In this document: positions 26,132 to 36,224 of the stretch, one piece after another | How positions within the stretch are numbered: the stretch's first letter is position 1 | Layout of the letters: the number at the start of each line of letters is the position of its first letter | Assembly (NCBI GenBank): GCA_030622545.1 | Contig: JAUXGA010000007.1 | Coordinates: 62,001-126,000 of the forward strand | Direction: 5' to 3' | Source: a bacterium | GTDB lineage: Bacteria; Electryoneota; RPQS01; DYHQ01 | DNA: 64,000 nucleotides | Made by a program: the position numbers and the translations under genes | Notes under the pieces: generated by a model | What the model saw: only the letters and a program-made list of their open reading frames with translations | Told to the model about the DNA's origin: nothing | Databases searched by the model: none

Positions 26132-28699
26132 TTAAAGATCCGCCCACGTGATAAGTCCCAGACGGAGGGGATTCGGAACATCAGGATGCGAAGGTATCAC
26201 CCGAATGGAAAGTCCATGCAATCCGCTCTGACTGCAAGGGAGAGTTCCTTCATAGAGATAGGCTCCTTTTCCGGTATCTTTGACCATTTGCATCGCGAGG
26301 ACATTTCCTTTTTCGATCATACGCTCCGAATTCAGGACGCCGGAAAAAATCTGAACGGTGACATCCTCCGGCTTCAACGTTCCAAGTCCGATTTGAGCCT
26401 GCACATTCACCGATTCTCCGACGCCCACCGATGATGTTCCATTCGTATTCGTGGAAACAATTCGTATCTCGCCCCAATGTTCGCGGATGCGAGACCTCCA
26501 GTGCGCGAGTTCGCGGGCAGGCTGCATATCGTCCTGACAGAGTTTCTCACACAATTGATGAGCTGGCAAGTAATACCGGTTGCAATATTCCATCACCATC
26601 CGGTTCGTGTTGAAAAGCGGGCAGAGGCGGCTCATTGAAGCTTTCATCTTGGTAATCCATCCGCGAGGCAACCCGTCGGCTCCCCGATCATAGAAGAGCG
26701 GAATCACTTCCTGTTCGAGAAGGTCATATAGAGAAGACGATTCGACCTTATCCTGATAGTCTTTGTCTTCATAATCTTCTCCATGACCAATCGCCCATCC
26801 TGTTTCCGGCGAGTAGCCTTCAACCCACCATCCATCGAGAATCGAGAGATTCAATCCCCCATTCGGCAGCACTTTCATGCCGCTGGTACCGCTGGCTTCC
26901 ATCGGACGCTTTGGCGTGTTAAGCCAGACATCCGCTCCCTGCACGAGAGACCTTGCGACGCTCATGCGATAATTCTCAAGAAAAACAATATGTCGGCCAA
27001 GCTCTTCATCACGGGCAAAATGAACGATTTCCTTAATCAGCGCTTTCCCTTGGTCGTCGTGCGGATGCGCCTTCCCCGCGATAATAATCTGAACCGGCCT
27101 GTCGGGATTGCACAGGAGTTTCCGCAGCCGCTCCGGATCGCGGAACAGCAAGGTTGCCCGCTTGTAGGTCGCGAAACGCCTTGCAAAACCTATCGTCAGC
27201 GCGTCCGGATCCAGTACCTCGCGCGCGGCTTCAAGGAGCGAAAGACGGGCTCCCCGCTGCTTCAGATATTTGTGCAGACGGCGGCGGGCATAAGCGACGA
27301 GTCGTTCCCGGCGTCTCTCATGCGTCCGCCAGAGTTCTTCATCGGGAATTTCTTCGATGCGTTTCCATATTGTCTGATCATCCGGCTTTTTGGGCCAGTC
27401 CGGCCCGAGATAACGGTCGAAAAGCGTCGCCATTTCGTAGGAAATCCAAGAACGAATATGGATGCCGTTCGTAACCGACTCAATCGGAATCTCCTCTTCC
27501 GAAAGCCCCGGCCACGCATCTTTCCACATTCGCCGCGACACCTCGCCGTGCAGCTTGCTGACGCCATTGGAATATTCCGACATGCGCAGCGCTAAAAGCG
27601 CCATATTGAATGGCTCAGACGGTTTCCCTCCTTTGCGCTGCCCCAGCGCAAGGAATTCCTCTTCGGTGATACTGCTATCCGGATAACCCTGTGAAACGAA
27701 ATATTTTTTCATAAGCTCCGGCGAGAATTCATCAATACCTGCCGGAACGGGAGTGTGTGTCGTGAAAACCGTGCCGCTGCTGAGCACCTGAAACGCCTCT
27801 TTAATCGACAGACCATACTTTTCATGACGCTGGCGCACACGCCCCAAAGAAAGGAACGCGGCGTGCCCCTCGTTCATATGGCAAACGCTTGGAACGATTC
27901 CCAAAGTGTGCAGCATCAGAATTCCGCCGATTCCAAGGATGATTTCCTGCTTCAGCCGCATCTCCTTGTCACCGCCGTAAAGTTGATGGGTGATACCACG
28001 GTCTTCAGTGGTATTCTCCGGCAGGTTCGTATCCAACAGAAAGAGAGGAATGCGGCCTACTTGCGCCCGCCAGATCTGCACCTTAACATCGCGCCCCGGA
28101 AAGCGAACACTCACCTTGATTCTATTTCCATCGGCATCACATTCCGGCAGAATCGGCATATTATAAAAATCATTGTCGGGATAATATTCCTGCTGCCAGC
28201 CGTCTTCATTCAAATATTGCTGGAAGTAGCCTTTCTGGTAAAGCAGACCGACTCCCACAAGCGGCAATCCTAATTCACTGGCGGATTTTAAATGATCTCC
28301 CGCAAGAATACCAAGACCGCCTGAATAAATATGCATACATTCCGTCAGGCCGAATTCCATCGAGAAATAGGCGATGTAGGGCTTTTCAAATTTCCCGGAC
28401 TTCTTTTGAAACCATGTGGAAGCCTGCATATACTGGTGCAGGTTCGTCGCCACGCGTTCTAAATGAGCGAGGAATCCTTCATCACTTGCCGCTTTTTGCA
28501 GCCGTTCCTGTTTGATAATTCCCAGCATCCGAGCCGGATTGTGACCGCTCGTTTCCCAGAGTTCGCGGTCCAGGCGGCGGAAAAGCTCGATGGTCTCCTG
28601 ATTCCATGTCCATAGCAAATTATAGGCAATGTCACGAAGCTCTTTCAGTTCTTCCGGCAATGTCGGTAAGACCTGAAAGGAATGTACGGCTTTAATCAT
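26132..28699 (-). CDS. glgP: Alpha-glucan (glycogen) phosphorylase
   Basis: Releases glucose 1-phosphate from glycogen or maltodextrin; PLP-dependent, family GT35. The 855-residue protein is of the archaeal/bacterial short type with an N-terminal DUF3417-like region (ELRDIAYNLLWTWNQETIEL). The catalytic domain shows YFSMEFGLTECMHIYSGGLG and VNLTPKR-type NTPKRPMEASGTSGMK, where the final Lys is the expected PLP anchor, then VLPNGGLNLSILDGWWVEGY. The C-terminal 100 residues look like an added beta domain. It lies directly before pfkA on the same strand, with an 88-base gap. Together they suggest mobilisation of storage glucan to glycolysis. Confidence 0.92.
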   Translation of the reverse strand: MIKAVHSFQVLPTLPEELKELRDIAYNLLWTWNQETIELFRRLDRELWETSGHNPARMLGIIKQERLQKAASDEGFLAHLERVATNLHQYMQASTWFQKKSGKFEKPYIAYFSMEFGLTECMHIYSGGLGILAGDHLKSASELGLPLVGVGLLYQKGYFQQYLNEDGWQQEYYPDNDFYNMPILPECDADGNRIKVSVRFPGRDVKVQIWRAQVGRIPLFLLDTNLPENTTEDRGITHQLYGGDKEMRLKQEIILGIGGILMLHTLGIVPSVCHMNEGHAAFLSLGRVRQRHEKYGLSIKEAFQVLSSGTVFTTHTPVPAGIDEFSPELMKKYFVSQGYPDSSITEEEFLALGQRKGGKPSEPFNMALLALRMSEYSNGVSKLHGEVSRRMWKDAWPGLSEEEIPIESVTNGIHIRSWISYEMATLFDRYLGPDWPKKPDDQTIWKRIEEIPDEELWRTHERRRERLVAYARRRLHKYLKQRGARLSLLEAAREVLDPDALTIGFARRFATYKRATLLFRDPERLRKLLCNPDRPVQIIIAGKAHPHDDQGKALIKEIVHFARDEELGRHIVFLENYRMSVARSLVQGADVWLNTPKRPMEASGTSGMKVLPNGGLNLSILDGWWVEGYSPETGWAIGHGEDYEDKDYQDKVESSSLYDLLEQEVIPLFYDRGADGLPRGWITKMKASMSRLCPLFNTNRMVMEYCNRYYLPAHQLCEKLCQDDMQPARELAHWRSRIREHWGEIRIVSTNTNGTSSVGVGESVNVQAQIGLGTLKPEDVTVQIFSGVLNSERMIEKGNVLAMQMVKDTGKGAYLYEGTLPCSQSGLHGLSIRVIPSHPDVPNPLRLGLITWADL

Positions 28700-28787
28700 T
28701 TCGAAAACCCCATTTAAAGAGAATCCACTATAATCCTATCGGTCGAAATGTGTGATATATTTAGCTTTATACCGGAAAACCTAAAGG

Positions 28788-29753
28788 TTACGACAATCGG
28801 TTCATCAATTCCAACTCAAATGGATTCAACGGTTTGCGCTTTGTGATAACATCATCAAACGGCGTGAATACCACCTCCCCGCCAATTTCGCCGATCATCA
28901 CACCCGATTTACCCTCGCGCAGCGCCAAAACCGCAGCAGCTCCCAGCTTTGAAGCCAAGACTCTATCCCGGGCTGTCGGGGACCCTCCTCGCTGAATATG
29001 TCCAAGCACCGTGACTCGAGACTGAATGCCGTAGAGCTTCTCCAGACTATCGGCAACTTTCTCAGCGCCGCCCGTCTCATCTCCTTCCGCCACGACAACG
29101 ATATTGGTGCGCCTGCCAGCTTCGAGGCCCTGTTCAAAACGCCGGTAGAAAGCCTCGTGATCAGAAACCGTTTCGGGCAAAAGCACCCACTCCGCTCCCC
29201 CAGCAATCGCAACTTGCAGCGCGATAAATCCAACATGTCTGCCCATGACTTCAATGATGAACAATCGTTCCATCGCGGTGGCCGTATCGCGAATTCGGTC
29301 AATCGCATCCAGAGCCGTGTTCACAGCGGTATCATAACCAATCGTGGTGTCGGTGCCATACAAATCATTATCAATCGTTCCCGGACAACCGATAACAGGC
29401 ACATTGCATTCTTTCAGGAGCGCCTGCGCACCGCGAAACGTTCCATCTCCTCCGATAGCGACCAACCCGTCGATAGCATGCTTTTTCATCACAGTAATCG
29501 CTCGCGCCCGTCCTTCTTTGGTCAGAAAATCAGCACTGCGGGATGTTTCCAAAATCGTCCCGCCCTGCTGAATAATATTCGATACCGAGCGGCGCTCCAT
29601 CGGAATGATATCGTCATTGCACAGGCCGGTATAACCCTTGCGCACGCCTAAAACAGTTATATCTAATTTACTCGCCGTGCGAACAACCGCGCGAATGCAC
29701 GCATTCATTCCGGGAGCGTCCCCTCCACTTGTAAAAACAGCGATTCGTTCCAT
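28788..29753 (-). CDS. pfkA: ATP-type 6-phosphofructokinase
   Basis: Phosphorylates fructose 6-phosphate, the committing step of glycolysis. The 321 residues contain FTSGGDAPGMNACIRAVVRT, the ATP-site VAIGGDGTFRGA (Gly after GGD, as in ATP-dependent rather than pyrophosphate-dependent enzymes), the catalytic PGTIDNDLYGTDTTIGYDTA, VMGRHVGFIALQ and LGHIQRGGSPTARDRVLA. The length matches E. coli PfkA. It lies upstream of glgP on the same strand. Confidence 0.95.
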   Translation of the reverse strand: MERIAVFTSGGDAPGMNACIRAVVRTASKLDITVLGVRKGYTGLCNDDIIPMERRSVSNIIQQGGTILETSRSADFLTKEGRARAITVMKKHAIDGLVAIGGDGTFRGAQALLKECNVPVIGCPGTIDNDLYGTDTTIGYDTAVNTALDAIDRIRDTATAMERLFIIEVMGRHVGFIALQVAIAGGAEWVLLPETVSDHEAFYRRFEQGLEAGRRTNIVVVAEGDETGGAEKVADSLEKLYGIQSRVTVLGHIQRGGSPTARDRVLASKLGAAAVLALREGKSGVMIGEIGGEVVFTPFDDVITKRKPLNPFELELMNRLS

Positions 29754-29896
29754 AATACAGAAGCCTTCTTTGTATTTCCTCTGTGATAGCTCTTGCTTGA
29801 TTGTGGAAGTATAATAAAGAGAAGCTTTGAAATCAAGGCGACCCTCCTATTCTGCCATTCAATTCCGGCCGGGTTACGCACAATAAGCCAACGAAC

Positions 29897-29920
29897 GGAC
29901 AAGGCAGGCCTTGTCCCTAC
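29897..29920. repeat. Dispersed palindromic repeat, family D copy 2
   Basis: GGACAAGG-CAGG-CCTTGTCC-CTAC preceded by CAACGAAC, as at 13659. It lies upstream of the antiporter gene. Confidence 0.65.
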
Positions 29921-29973
29921 TCCTCGCGCAAATCGGTTGCTTTTGCGCGTGTTGATTCGTAAATTGTTTCAAC

Positions 29974-31650
29974 GTGAAGGAAAGGATTGTTTTGCGCTTC
30001 TTATTTTTTTCAGGGTTTGCACTTTTGCTGACAGGTTCTCTGCAAGCTTTCGCGGCTACAGGAGAGTCCAGCGCACATTTTGGTTTTCTCAGTGTGTTGC
30101 CGCCGCTGGTCGCCATCGGTCTGGCGCTCGCGGTGCGTCAGGTTATCGTGGCGCTCCTTGCTGGCGTTTGGCTTGGCGCGACGTTTCTTCACTCTGGCAA
30201 TCCTCTTTTGGGAATAGCGCGAACTCTCGATACCTATCTTATTGGAGCTTTGGCCAATGCCGACCATGTCGCTGTCTTGCTCTTCAGCCTGACTTTGGGA
30301 GGTATGGTCGCGATTATCTCGCGCTCGGGAGGCACACGCGGGCTCGTGCAGAGACTCATACGTCATGCGCACACGCCGCGCCGCGCTCAGCTTTTAACGT
30401 GGCTGGCAGGTTTAGCATTTTTCTTCGATGATTATGCCAATTCGCTGCTGATCGGTCACGCCATGCGTCCTTTAAGCGACCGGCTCCGAATCTCGCGAGA
30501 AAAGTTGGCCTATATTGTGGATTCCACTTCAGCGCCTGTCGCATCTTTCGCGGTGATTTCCACGTGGATTGGTTTCGAAATCGGCCTCATCGGTGACGCA
30601 TATCATTCCATCGGCATTGATGTCAATGCGTACTGGATTTTCATTCAAACCATTCCCTACCGTTTCTATACCATCTTTGCATTGGCATTGGTCGCTTTCG
30701 TCGCGTGGATGTCTCGAGATGTGGGAGCGATGTGGAAAGCGGAGAAACGCGCGCGCGAAACCGGACAGCTCTTGAGGCCAGACGCCGCGCCTCTTTCCAG
30801 CCTCGACCGAATCGAAAGCGCCGATAGTGAGGTCGCCGCCGGTCCCGCCTATTACGCATGGCTTCCGGTCGCTGTCGTCGTCGTGATGACACTCGTCGGA
30901 CTCTATTGGAATGGCCGCGCTAACGTCGCATCCTCGAACCCGGCGCTCTATCAAATCATCGGTCAGGCGAATTCGTTTCATGTCCTCATGTGGGCGGCGT
31001 TTTCAGGCGCACTCGTCGCAGGCGTCCTCCCGATTATCGGCAGAAAGATGAAACTGCGTGCCGTTATGGATGCGTTCGTCTCCGGTGTGCAGTCGATGAA
31101 CGTCGCCATGATAATTCTGCTTCTGGCTTGGGCGCTCGGTCAGGTTTGTCAGGACATGCACACCGCGCAAACCGTGATTGACTGGACGCGCCCGATTTTA
31201 TCGCCGCATCTCCTGCCGGCGGTCGTCTTTATCGTCGCTGCACTAACATCGTTCGCCACCGGCAGCTCATGGGGAACGATGGCGATTCTCTTTCCTATTG
31301 CTATTCCAGCCGCGCAAACGATGGCTCCGGGCGTTCTAAGCGCCGATGTTTTTGTACCGAACATCATTCATATCGGAACCATCGGCGCCGTCCTCACGGG
31401 TTCCATCTTCGGCGACCATTGCTCCCCGCTTTCCGATACGACGATTCTGTCATCGATGGCTTCCGGTTCTGATCACATCGACCATGTCAAAACGCAGATT
31501 CCCTACGCAACAGCGGCAGCATTGATGGCGCTTTTCATTGGATACTTACCAACGGGCTTCGGAATCTCTCCGTGGATTTCTCTCGGAATTGGTGCCGTGC
31601 TGCTGCTTTTATGGTTGCGTGTTTTCGGCAAGAAAGTACCGCCGTGGTGA
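29974..31650 (+). CDS. nhaC: NhaC family Na+/H+ antiporter
   Basis: Inner-membrane sodium/proton (or related) antiporter. The 558-residue protein has an N-terminal signal-like helix, then about twelve hydrophobic segments. Family motifs include AFFFDDYANSLLIGHAMRPL, AYIVDSTSAPVASFAVISTW and FATGSSWGTMAILFPIAIPA, followed by GSIFGDHCSPLSDTTILSSM. These are characteristic of the NhaC/Na+-H+ antiporter superfamily. The start is uncertain: GTG 29974 has no clear ribosome site, while TTG 29992 has AGGAAAGG a suitable distance upstream. Two hairpin terminators follow. Confidence 0.88.
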   Translation: MKERIVLRFLFFSGFALLLTGSLQAFAATGESSAHFGFLSVLPPLVAIGLALAVRQVIVALLAGVWLGATFLHSGNPLLGIARTLDTYLIGALANADHVAVLLFSLTLGGMVAIISRSGGTRGLVQRLIRHAHTPRRAQLLTWLAGLAFFFDDYANSLLIGHAMRPLSDRLRISREKLAYIVDSTSAPVASFAVISTWIGFEIGLIGDAYHSIGIDVNAYWIFIQTIPYRFYTIFALALVAFVAWMSRDVGAMWKAEKRARETGQLLRPDAAPLSSLDRIESADSEVAAGPAYYAWLPVAVVVVMTLVGLYWNGRANVASSNPALYQIIGQANSFHVLMWAAFSGALVAGVLPIIGRKMKLRAVMDAFVSGVQSMNVAMIILLLAWALGQVCQDMHTAQTVIDWTRPILSPHLLPAVVFIVAALTSFATGSSWGTMAILFPIAIPAAQTMAPGVLSADVFVPNIIHIGTIGAVLTGSIFGDHCSPLSDTTILSSMASGSDHIDHVKTQIPYATAAALMALFIGYLPTGFGISPWISLGIGAVLLLLWLRVFGKKVPPW

Positions 31651-31674
31651 ATGTGTCACCCGCCCGCTAAATAA

Positions 31675-31706
31675 GAAAGAGGCTCCGAATTCTCGAAGCC
31701 TCTTCT
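31675..31706 (+). terminator. Terminator-like hairpin after nhaC
   Basis: AAGAGGCTCCGA pairs imperfectly with TCGAAGCCTCTT, followed by CTTCT; a weak T-run. Confidence 0.6.
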
Positions 31707-31720
31707 CATGTAAAAATATT

Positions 31721-31745
31721 ATTCGCGAAAGCGCGAATTTTTTTT
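31721..31745 (+). terminator. Second rho-independent terminator after nhaC
   Basis: ATTCGCG-AAAG-CGCGAAT (31721-31738) followed by eight T. The T-run abuts the remnant coding tail on the other strand. Confidence 0.75.
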
Positions 31746-31878
31746 AGTTGGAAGCCTTCACGACAAAGAAGTGTTTCTCACCGGTGAGTTCGCTGAGCGG
31801 GATTGTCAGGCTTGTGTCGCTCGTCGAACCTCTTGACGTCGTGAATGTTCCATAGGGATCCGTATCGCTGTAAGCATT
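31744..31878 (-). pseudogene. Orphan C-terminal Fn3-like tail behind the C25 gene
   Basis: Downstream of the C25 stop, a 44-codon frame reads AYSDTDPYGTFTTSRGSTSD, then TSLTIPLSELTGEKHFFVVK, ending ASN and TAA. It is flanked upstream by an in-frame TAA and has no start. It looks like the last strands of a fibronectin-III domain of the kind that ends many secreted proteins here (compare FYEVIAVY ending the intact gene), so I read it as the leftover 3' end of another gene. Confidence 0.5.
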
Positions 31879-31895
31879 TTAGTGCTTAAGAAGAA

Positions 31896-34800
31896 TCAGT
31901 AGACCGCGATAACCTCGTAGAAATTCTTGCTACTGGTTGTCACCCTGCCGGCATCTGTGTACGATGTGGCGGATATCGGCGTTGGAGTCAACAGAGTCCC
32001 GGTCGTGTAATCTTGATCAGGAGTCGAGAGGCGGTAAACCTTATACTGCAATGCGCCGGTTGATGTCCACGAAAGAACGAGGTCGGTGCCAACCACCTGC
32101 ACGCACAAATCGCTGACCGGAACCGGCGCCGCCGCAGGCAAACCGATAATCATGAAATCATCCATATACCAGCCTTCCAACCCGCCGCCGTCATCGCTGC
32201 CGAAACGGAAACGGAATTGCGCGCTGCTGCCCGCGTAAGCATCAAGCTCCACACTCGCTTCTGTCCAATGGAAGTTGCCCGAATAGCACATTGTTGCGCA
32301 GTCAAATGGACCTGTGTAAGGACTGCTGCCACCGGCCGTACAGCGGGTAACTTTGTTGTAATTCGGATTTAATGTCGTAAGCTGCGCCCATGCTCCGCCA
32401 TCTACAGAAATATCGATAGTGCCTGCATCATATGCCGAATCAGGATAGGCTCCGGAAATCTCAGCTTCAATCCAGTGCCAGAACGTCAGCGTCGCTTCAC
32501 TATCTATGGAAATCGAAGGACTGACCAGACAGCCATAAGTATGGTTCGCGTAAGTGCCCGTGCCAGTATCGCCGAATTTCCATGCATGGCTGGCACTGTG
32601 GTTCATTTCCGTTGACAGATGCCATTGATCCGCCCAGCCGACATCCAGTTCGCTGTGCGTCCAATCGCCCTGACCGGATTCCATATCGTCCGAGAAAATC
32701 ACACCATAGACAGAGAAGCTGTAAACATCGCTGGAGTCCGAGTTGTGATTCTCCGAAGAGTCGGTCGCTGAGACAAAGTAGTAAATCGTCGTTCCCGCCG
32801 GATAACCGCCAAACGACGCCGACCAGATGTCGCTTCCGCCATAGGTCATCGCCTGCGACGTGAAATCAACGCCATTGAAACCATGATAGAACATCGCGCT
32901 TTCGACACCCGAATAATCCGTGATGGTCGCATCCAAGACATACGGCCCGGTTTCATCCATGGTATCATTGAGCGGCGTAAAGGCGATATTGGGTGGATAT
33001 TCATCTGGGCCACCGCTGATCACAAGAACATCAGCGAGGTACGTCTCTTTATTGAAAGCCGTAACCGTCAATTGGATATTCTGACCAATCGGTAATGATG
33101 GACCGTCCACAGAAATGGTTGCAAGCCCTGTGGCGTCCGTGTACTCCGGTCCGAGAAGCGCGCCGTTATACGACAGCGCGCACAGAGCATCTTCCAGACC
33201 GGACACGGTGACAGGGAAACTCTCAATACCGTGGTTAATTTCACCGTCGTGGCTGACGGACATAGCCGTTGCCGCAGCCGTTCGCAGCAGAACCGATGGG
33301 TCGCCGAAGATATGCCAATGGTCAAACTCATTGGCGCCTGTGGAACCATTGAGATCGATCATCTTGCACGAGCCGTTGTAACAAATCCCACCGAAAGTCA
33401 GCATCGTCTCGGCGCAGAGCAAATCCACCGATTCGTCCTGAGCGTCCATCGGGGGATTCCAGTCCATATTAATCGAAGACATGTAACATGCGAGAGCCCC
33501 GGTGGGTTCTCCACCGTTCGTCGCACGCGTCCACGCTTCCCCGAAACAAGTAGAGCTGGTGAAATCCCCGTTCACACAAGCAACACTGATAATAAAGGGC
33601 AACATGTTGTTATTCGTCAGCGCATAAATATTCGTATTGGAAAAGCCTGTCGTGCTCCAAGCAGTCGTGCTTCCATGACCGCAATAATTGATAAAACTCC
33701 GCCCTCCGTTCACCGCGGTTGTGACGTTCGAAGACGTAGCGCCCGGATCATAAATCTGATCCACTGCTGAATACGTGAAATTCAGCAGGTCTGTGCGAAT
33801 CAGTTCGACGTGCTCGTAATCATATTCCCCGTTATGTCCTGGCCCGTCGGCGGAACCAATACCGGTTCCGTCATCATACCATGTGCTGCTCGATGACGCA
33901 TCCCGTTCATATTCGACGGTTCGTTCAACCTGCGTTTCAACATCCGCAACGGATTGCGCCGAAAAACGCCCGATGAAAAGATCAGGATAGCTGTCTCCCG
34001 TAATCAGAGCATAGGTCGGATCCTGACCGCCGGAAGGCGTGGCAACCTGTGCAGCATCTCCGACTAAAAGCACCCAACAGAGATTTCCACCTGAAGCCGT
34101 GTAGAAATCCTCGATGTAGGTATTAATCGCAGAACTGTTGTTTCCAATGGCGGAGACATCCACAACCGTCGTGGGGATTCCCTTTTGAATCTTCCAGTCC
34201 ACGAAAGGCTGCACGGCTGAATGGAAAGAATCATACGTGATAACCAGCATTTCTCCGGTTTCCAAAACCGGCGTGTAGCGCGACTCAGACATGCCATAGT
34301 TCAAGAAGTGACGACCATACATAAGATTGAAATCCGGCGTGACATGTGTCGGAGGTTCACTCCGATCCATCACATTGATGAGTCCCGGTCCGACTGACAT
34401 GATTTCAACCGTCACCGACGTATAAACACGTAGAAGCTCACGTCCCGTGTGATAACGGAAAGCATTGAGTTCCACAACCGCCCCACGCCAGTCGCGCAGA
34501 ATATGCGGTTCGCGGATGGACGTTAGTTCCGCTGGATACCACTGATTCGCCTGATAAACCGGCCCGAATTCATAAGGGACATCGGCTGGATTAATCGTAC
34601 GCGGCAGACTTCCCTTTGATGGAATGATGGGCGTTTGAGGAAAATCACGATAGTTCGAACTCAGAACCTGAATTTCCATCTTCGCATTGTCCGGAATGAT
34701 AATACTGCGGCAGAGCCTCGGCAACGCGGGTTCTCCGGCATTCAGAAGCACGCCCTCTTTACACGTCTGAATTTCAAAATACTCCTGCCCGTCAATCATC

Positions 34801-34976
34801 ACCGTCTCGCGAGAAAACCCGGCGACATCAAACCTGAGAACCGTGTGCTGATTGTTCGATTCAATGACAGTTACCGTTACATCCTCAGACGACGGCACCA
34901 GATTAACACGTTCCGCGCCGAAAACGAGGAGAGGCACCATTAGCATGAAAACCAAAAAAGTTGCGACTTTCTTCAC
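31896..34976 (-). CDS. Secreted C25 (gingipain-type) cysteine peptidase
   Basis: The 1026-residue preproprotein is exported (signal peptide residues 1-21). Residues about 25-235 form the pro/C25 N-terminal region. The catalytic domain shows MLVITYDSFHSAVQPFVDWK, WVLLVGDAAQVATPSGGQDP, YPDLFIGRFSAQSVADVETQ, the active-site His in NYCGHGSTTAW (H434) and the nucleophile in ISVACVNGDF (C467). After it come Ig-like modules, a MAM/jellyroll-type region ending GGLEGWYMDDFMI, and a last Fn3-like module. There is no NPFNP-type sorting tail, unlike other exported proteins here, so its anchoring or export mode is unclear. The P1 preference (Arg/Lys) cannot be read from sequence. Confidence 0.87.
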   Translation of the reverse strand: MKKVATFLVFMLMVPLLVFGAERVNLVPSSEDVTVTVIESNNQHTVLRFDVAGFSRETVMIDGQEYFEIQTCKEGVLLNAGEPALPRLCRSIIIPDNAKMEIQVLSSNYRDFPQTPIIPSKGSLPRTINPADVPYEFGPVYQANQWYPAELTSIREPHILRDWRGAVVELNAFRYHTGRELLRVYTSVTVEIMSVGPGLINVMDRSEPPTHVTPDFNLMYGRHFLNYGMSESRYTPVLETGEMLVITYDSFHSAVQPFVDWKIQKGIPTTVVDVSAIGNNSSAINTYIEDFYTASGGNLCWVLLVGDAAQVATPSGGQDPTYALITGDSYPDLFIGRFSAQSVADVETQVERTVEYERDASSSSTWYDDGTGIGSADGPGHNGEYDYEHVELIRTDLLNFTYSAVDQIYDPGATSSNVTTAVNGGRSFINYCGHGSTTAWSTTGFSNTNIYALTNNNMLPFIISVACVNGDFTSSTCFGEAWTRATNGGEPTGALACYMSSINMDWNPPMDAQDESVDLLCAETMLTFGGICYNGSCKMIDLNGSTGANEFDHWHIFGDPSVLLRTAAATAMSVSHDGEINHGIESFPVTVSGLEDALCALSYNGALLGPEYTDATGLATISVDGPSLPIGQNIQLTVTAFNKETYLADVLVISGGPDEYPPNIAFTPLNDTMDETGPYVLDATITDYSGVESAMFYHGFNGVDFTSQAMTYGGSDIWSASFGGYPAGTTIYYFVSATDSSENHNSDSSDVYSFSVYGVIFSDDMESGQGDWTHSELDVGWADQWHLSTEMNHSASHAWKFGDTGTGTYANHTYGCLVSPSISIDSEATLTFWHWIEAEISGAYPDSAYDAGTIDISVDGGAWAQLTTLNPNYNKVTRCTAGGSSPYTGPFDCATMCYSGNFHWTEASVELDAYAGSSAQFRFRFGSDDGGGLEGWYMDDFMIIGLPAAAPVPVSDLCVQVVGTDLVLSWTSTGALQYKVYRLSTPDQDYTTGTLLTPTPISATSYTDAGRVTTSSKNFYEVIAVY

Positions 34977-35219
34977 ATTAAATCTCCTTCCTCTTCATTC
35001 CTTCCAGAAATCCTGACCCATGTAATACGTATCATGAGCAGAATTCGAGCGAATATTTCTTTTTAATTGCTGTAAATCAAATCTTTACATCTTGGCGATA
35101 GTTTATTCGACACTCACTTTTAACGCCAAGCTACAAGTTAAGAAAACTTATCCCCATTTTCAAGGAAAAAATGGCTGCGGAGTGAATTGTCGGGTCATTA
35201 TTGCTTTTTCCACAACCGG

Positions 35220-36212
35220 TTACAGAACCCACTCGAACAATTTTACCGCCAGCCAGGAAATTAAGGCGCAGACCGGAAAAGTTAATATCCAGGCCCCAAC
35301 AACTTCTCGCACGACCCCCCAACGCACCGCTGAAACCCTCTTTGACGCTCCAACGCCCATGATGGCGGTATTTATCGTATGGGTTGTACTGACGGGGATT
35401 CCCAGACGGGAAGCCAATTCGATAGCGCACGCCGCCGCTGTTTCCGCCGAGAATCCACCGGGTGTTTCCAACTTGACCATCCTGAGTCCCATCGTGCGAA
35501 TAATGCGCCAACCGCCTACCGAAGTACCGATACCCATAACCGTGCTGCAAACCAAGATAACCCAAAGAGAAACATGGAATTCCGGAATAACACCTCCGAT
35601 GACCAGAGCCAGCGTAAAAACCCCTATAAATTTCTGGCCGTCATTGCTGCCGTGACTGAAAGCCATAAAAGCTGCCGAGAGGATCTGCAATTTCCCGAAA
35701 TACTTACGTACCTTACTTGGGGAATGATTCTGGAAAAACCATGAAACCGCCATCATAATCAGAAGCCCGCCGCCAAATCCAAGGAACGTCGAGAAGCCGA
35801 GCCCTATCAGCACCTTTTTCCAGCCAATCCACAACAGAGCCGAGGGCCCTGCCGTTGCCAGACCAGCACCAGCCATTCCCGCCACGAGCGCATGACTCTC
35901 ACTTGTCGGCAACCCAAAACGCCAAGCGAGGGTACCCCAGAAAATAATACCTACCATCGCTGCGCCGACCGTCGTCAGGTTAATTGCCGACGCTTCGACA
36001 ATCCCTTTTCCGATGGTCGCCGCAACCGCCGTTCCGGACATCGCGCCGACGATGTTCAACAGACTGGCCATAATCACCGCTTTCATCGGCGTCATGACCC
36101 GGGTTGAAACCACCGTCGCGATGGCGTTGGGAGCATCCGTCCAGCCGTTGACGAACTCCGCCCCGAGAATCAGGAAAATCACGATTCCCAGGGAAAGGGT
36201 AGACTCACCCAT
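35220..36212 (-). CDS. pit: Inorganic phosphate transporter, PiT family
   Basis: Low-affinity phosphate (metal-phosphate) symporter in the inner membrane. The 330-residue protein has duplicated PiT signatures: NGWTDAPNAIATVVSTRVMT in the first half and AFMAFSHGSNDGQKFIGVFT in the second, both carrying the GANDxAN-type motif variant. It has about ten hydrophobic segments. It lies 12 bases downstream of a DUF47 gene in the same orientation, the standard pairing for PiT systems. Confidence 0.92.
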   Translation of the reverse strand: MGESTLSLGIVIFLILGAEFVNGWTDAPNAIATVVSTRVMTPMKAVIMASLLNIVGAMSGTAVAATIGKGIVEASAINLTTVGAAMVGIIFWGTLAWRFGLPTSESHALVAGMAGAGLATAGPSALLWIGWKKVLIGLGFSTFLGFGGGLLIMMAVSWFFQNHSPSKVRKYFGKLQILSAAFMAFSHGSNDGQKFIGVFTLALVIGGVIPEFHVSLWVILVCSTVMGIGTSVGGWRIIRTMGLRMVKLETPGGFSAETAAACAIELASRLGIPVSTTHTINTAIMGVGASKRVSAVRWGVVREVVGAWILTFPVCALISWLAVKLFEWVL

Positions 36213-36224
36213 GAAGCATCCTAC

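Noticed and set aside
26783-27595. Plus-strand 270-codon frame inside glgP
   Set aside because: Antisense of the phosphorylase catalytic domain; no independent features.
13659-29920. Scattered palindromes considered as a CRISPR array
   Set aside because: Copies are single, far apart and self-complementary over their whole length; there are no regularly spaced spacers.
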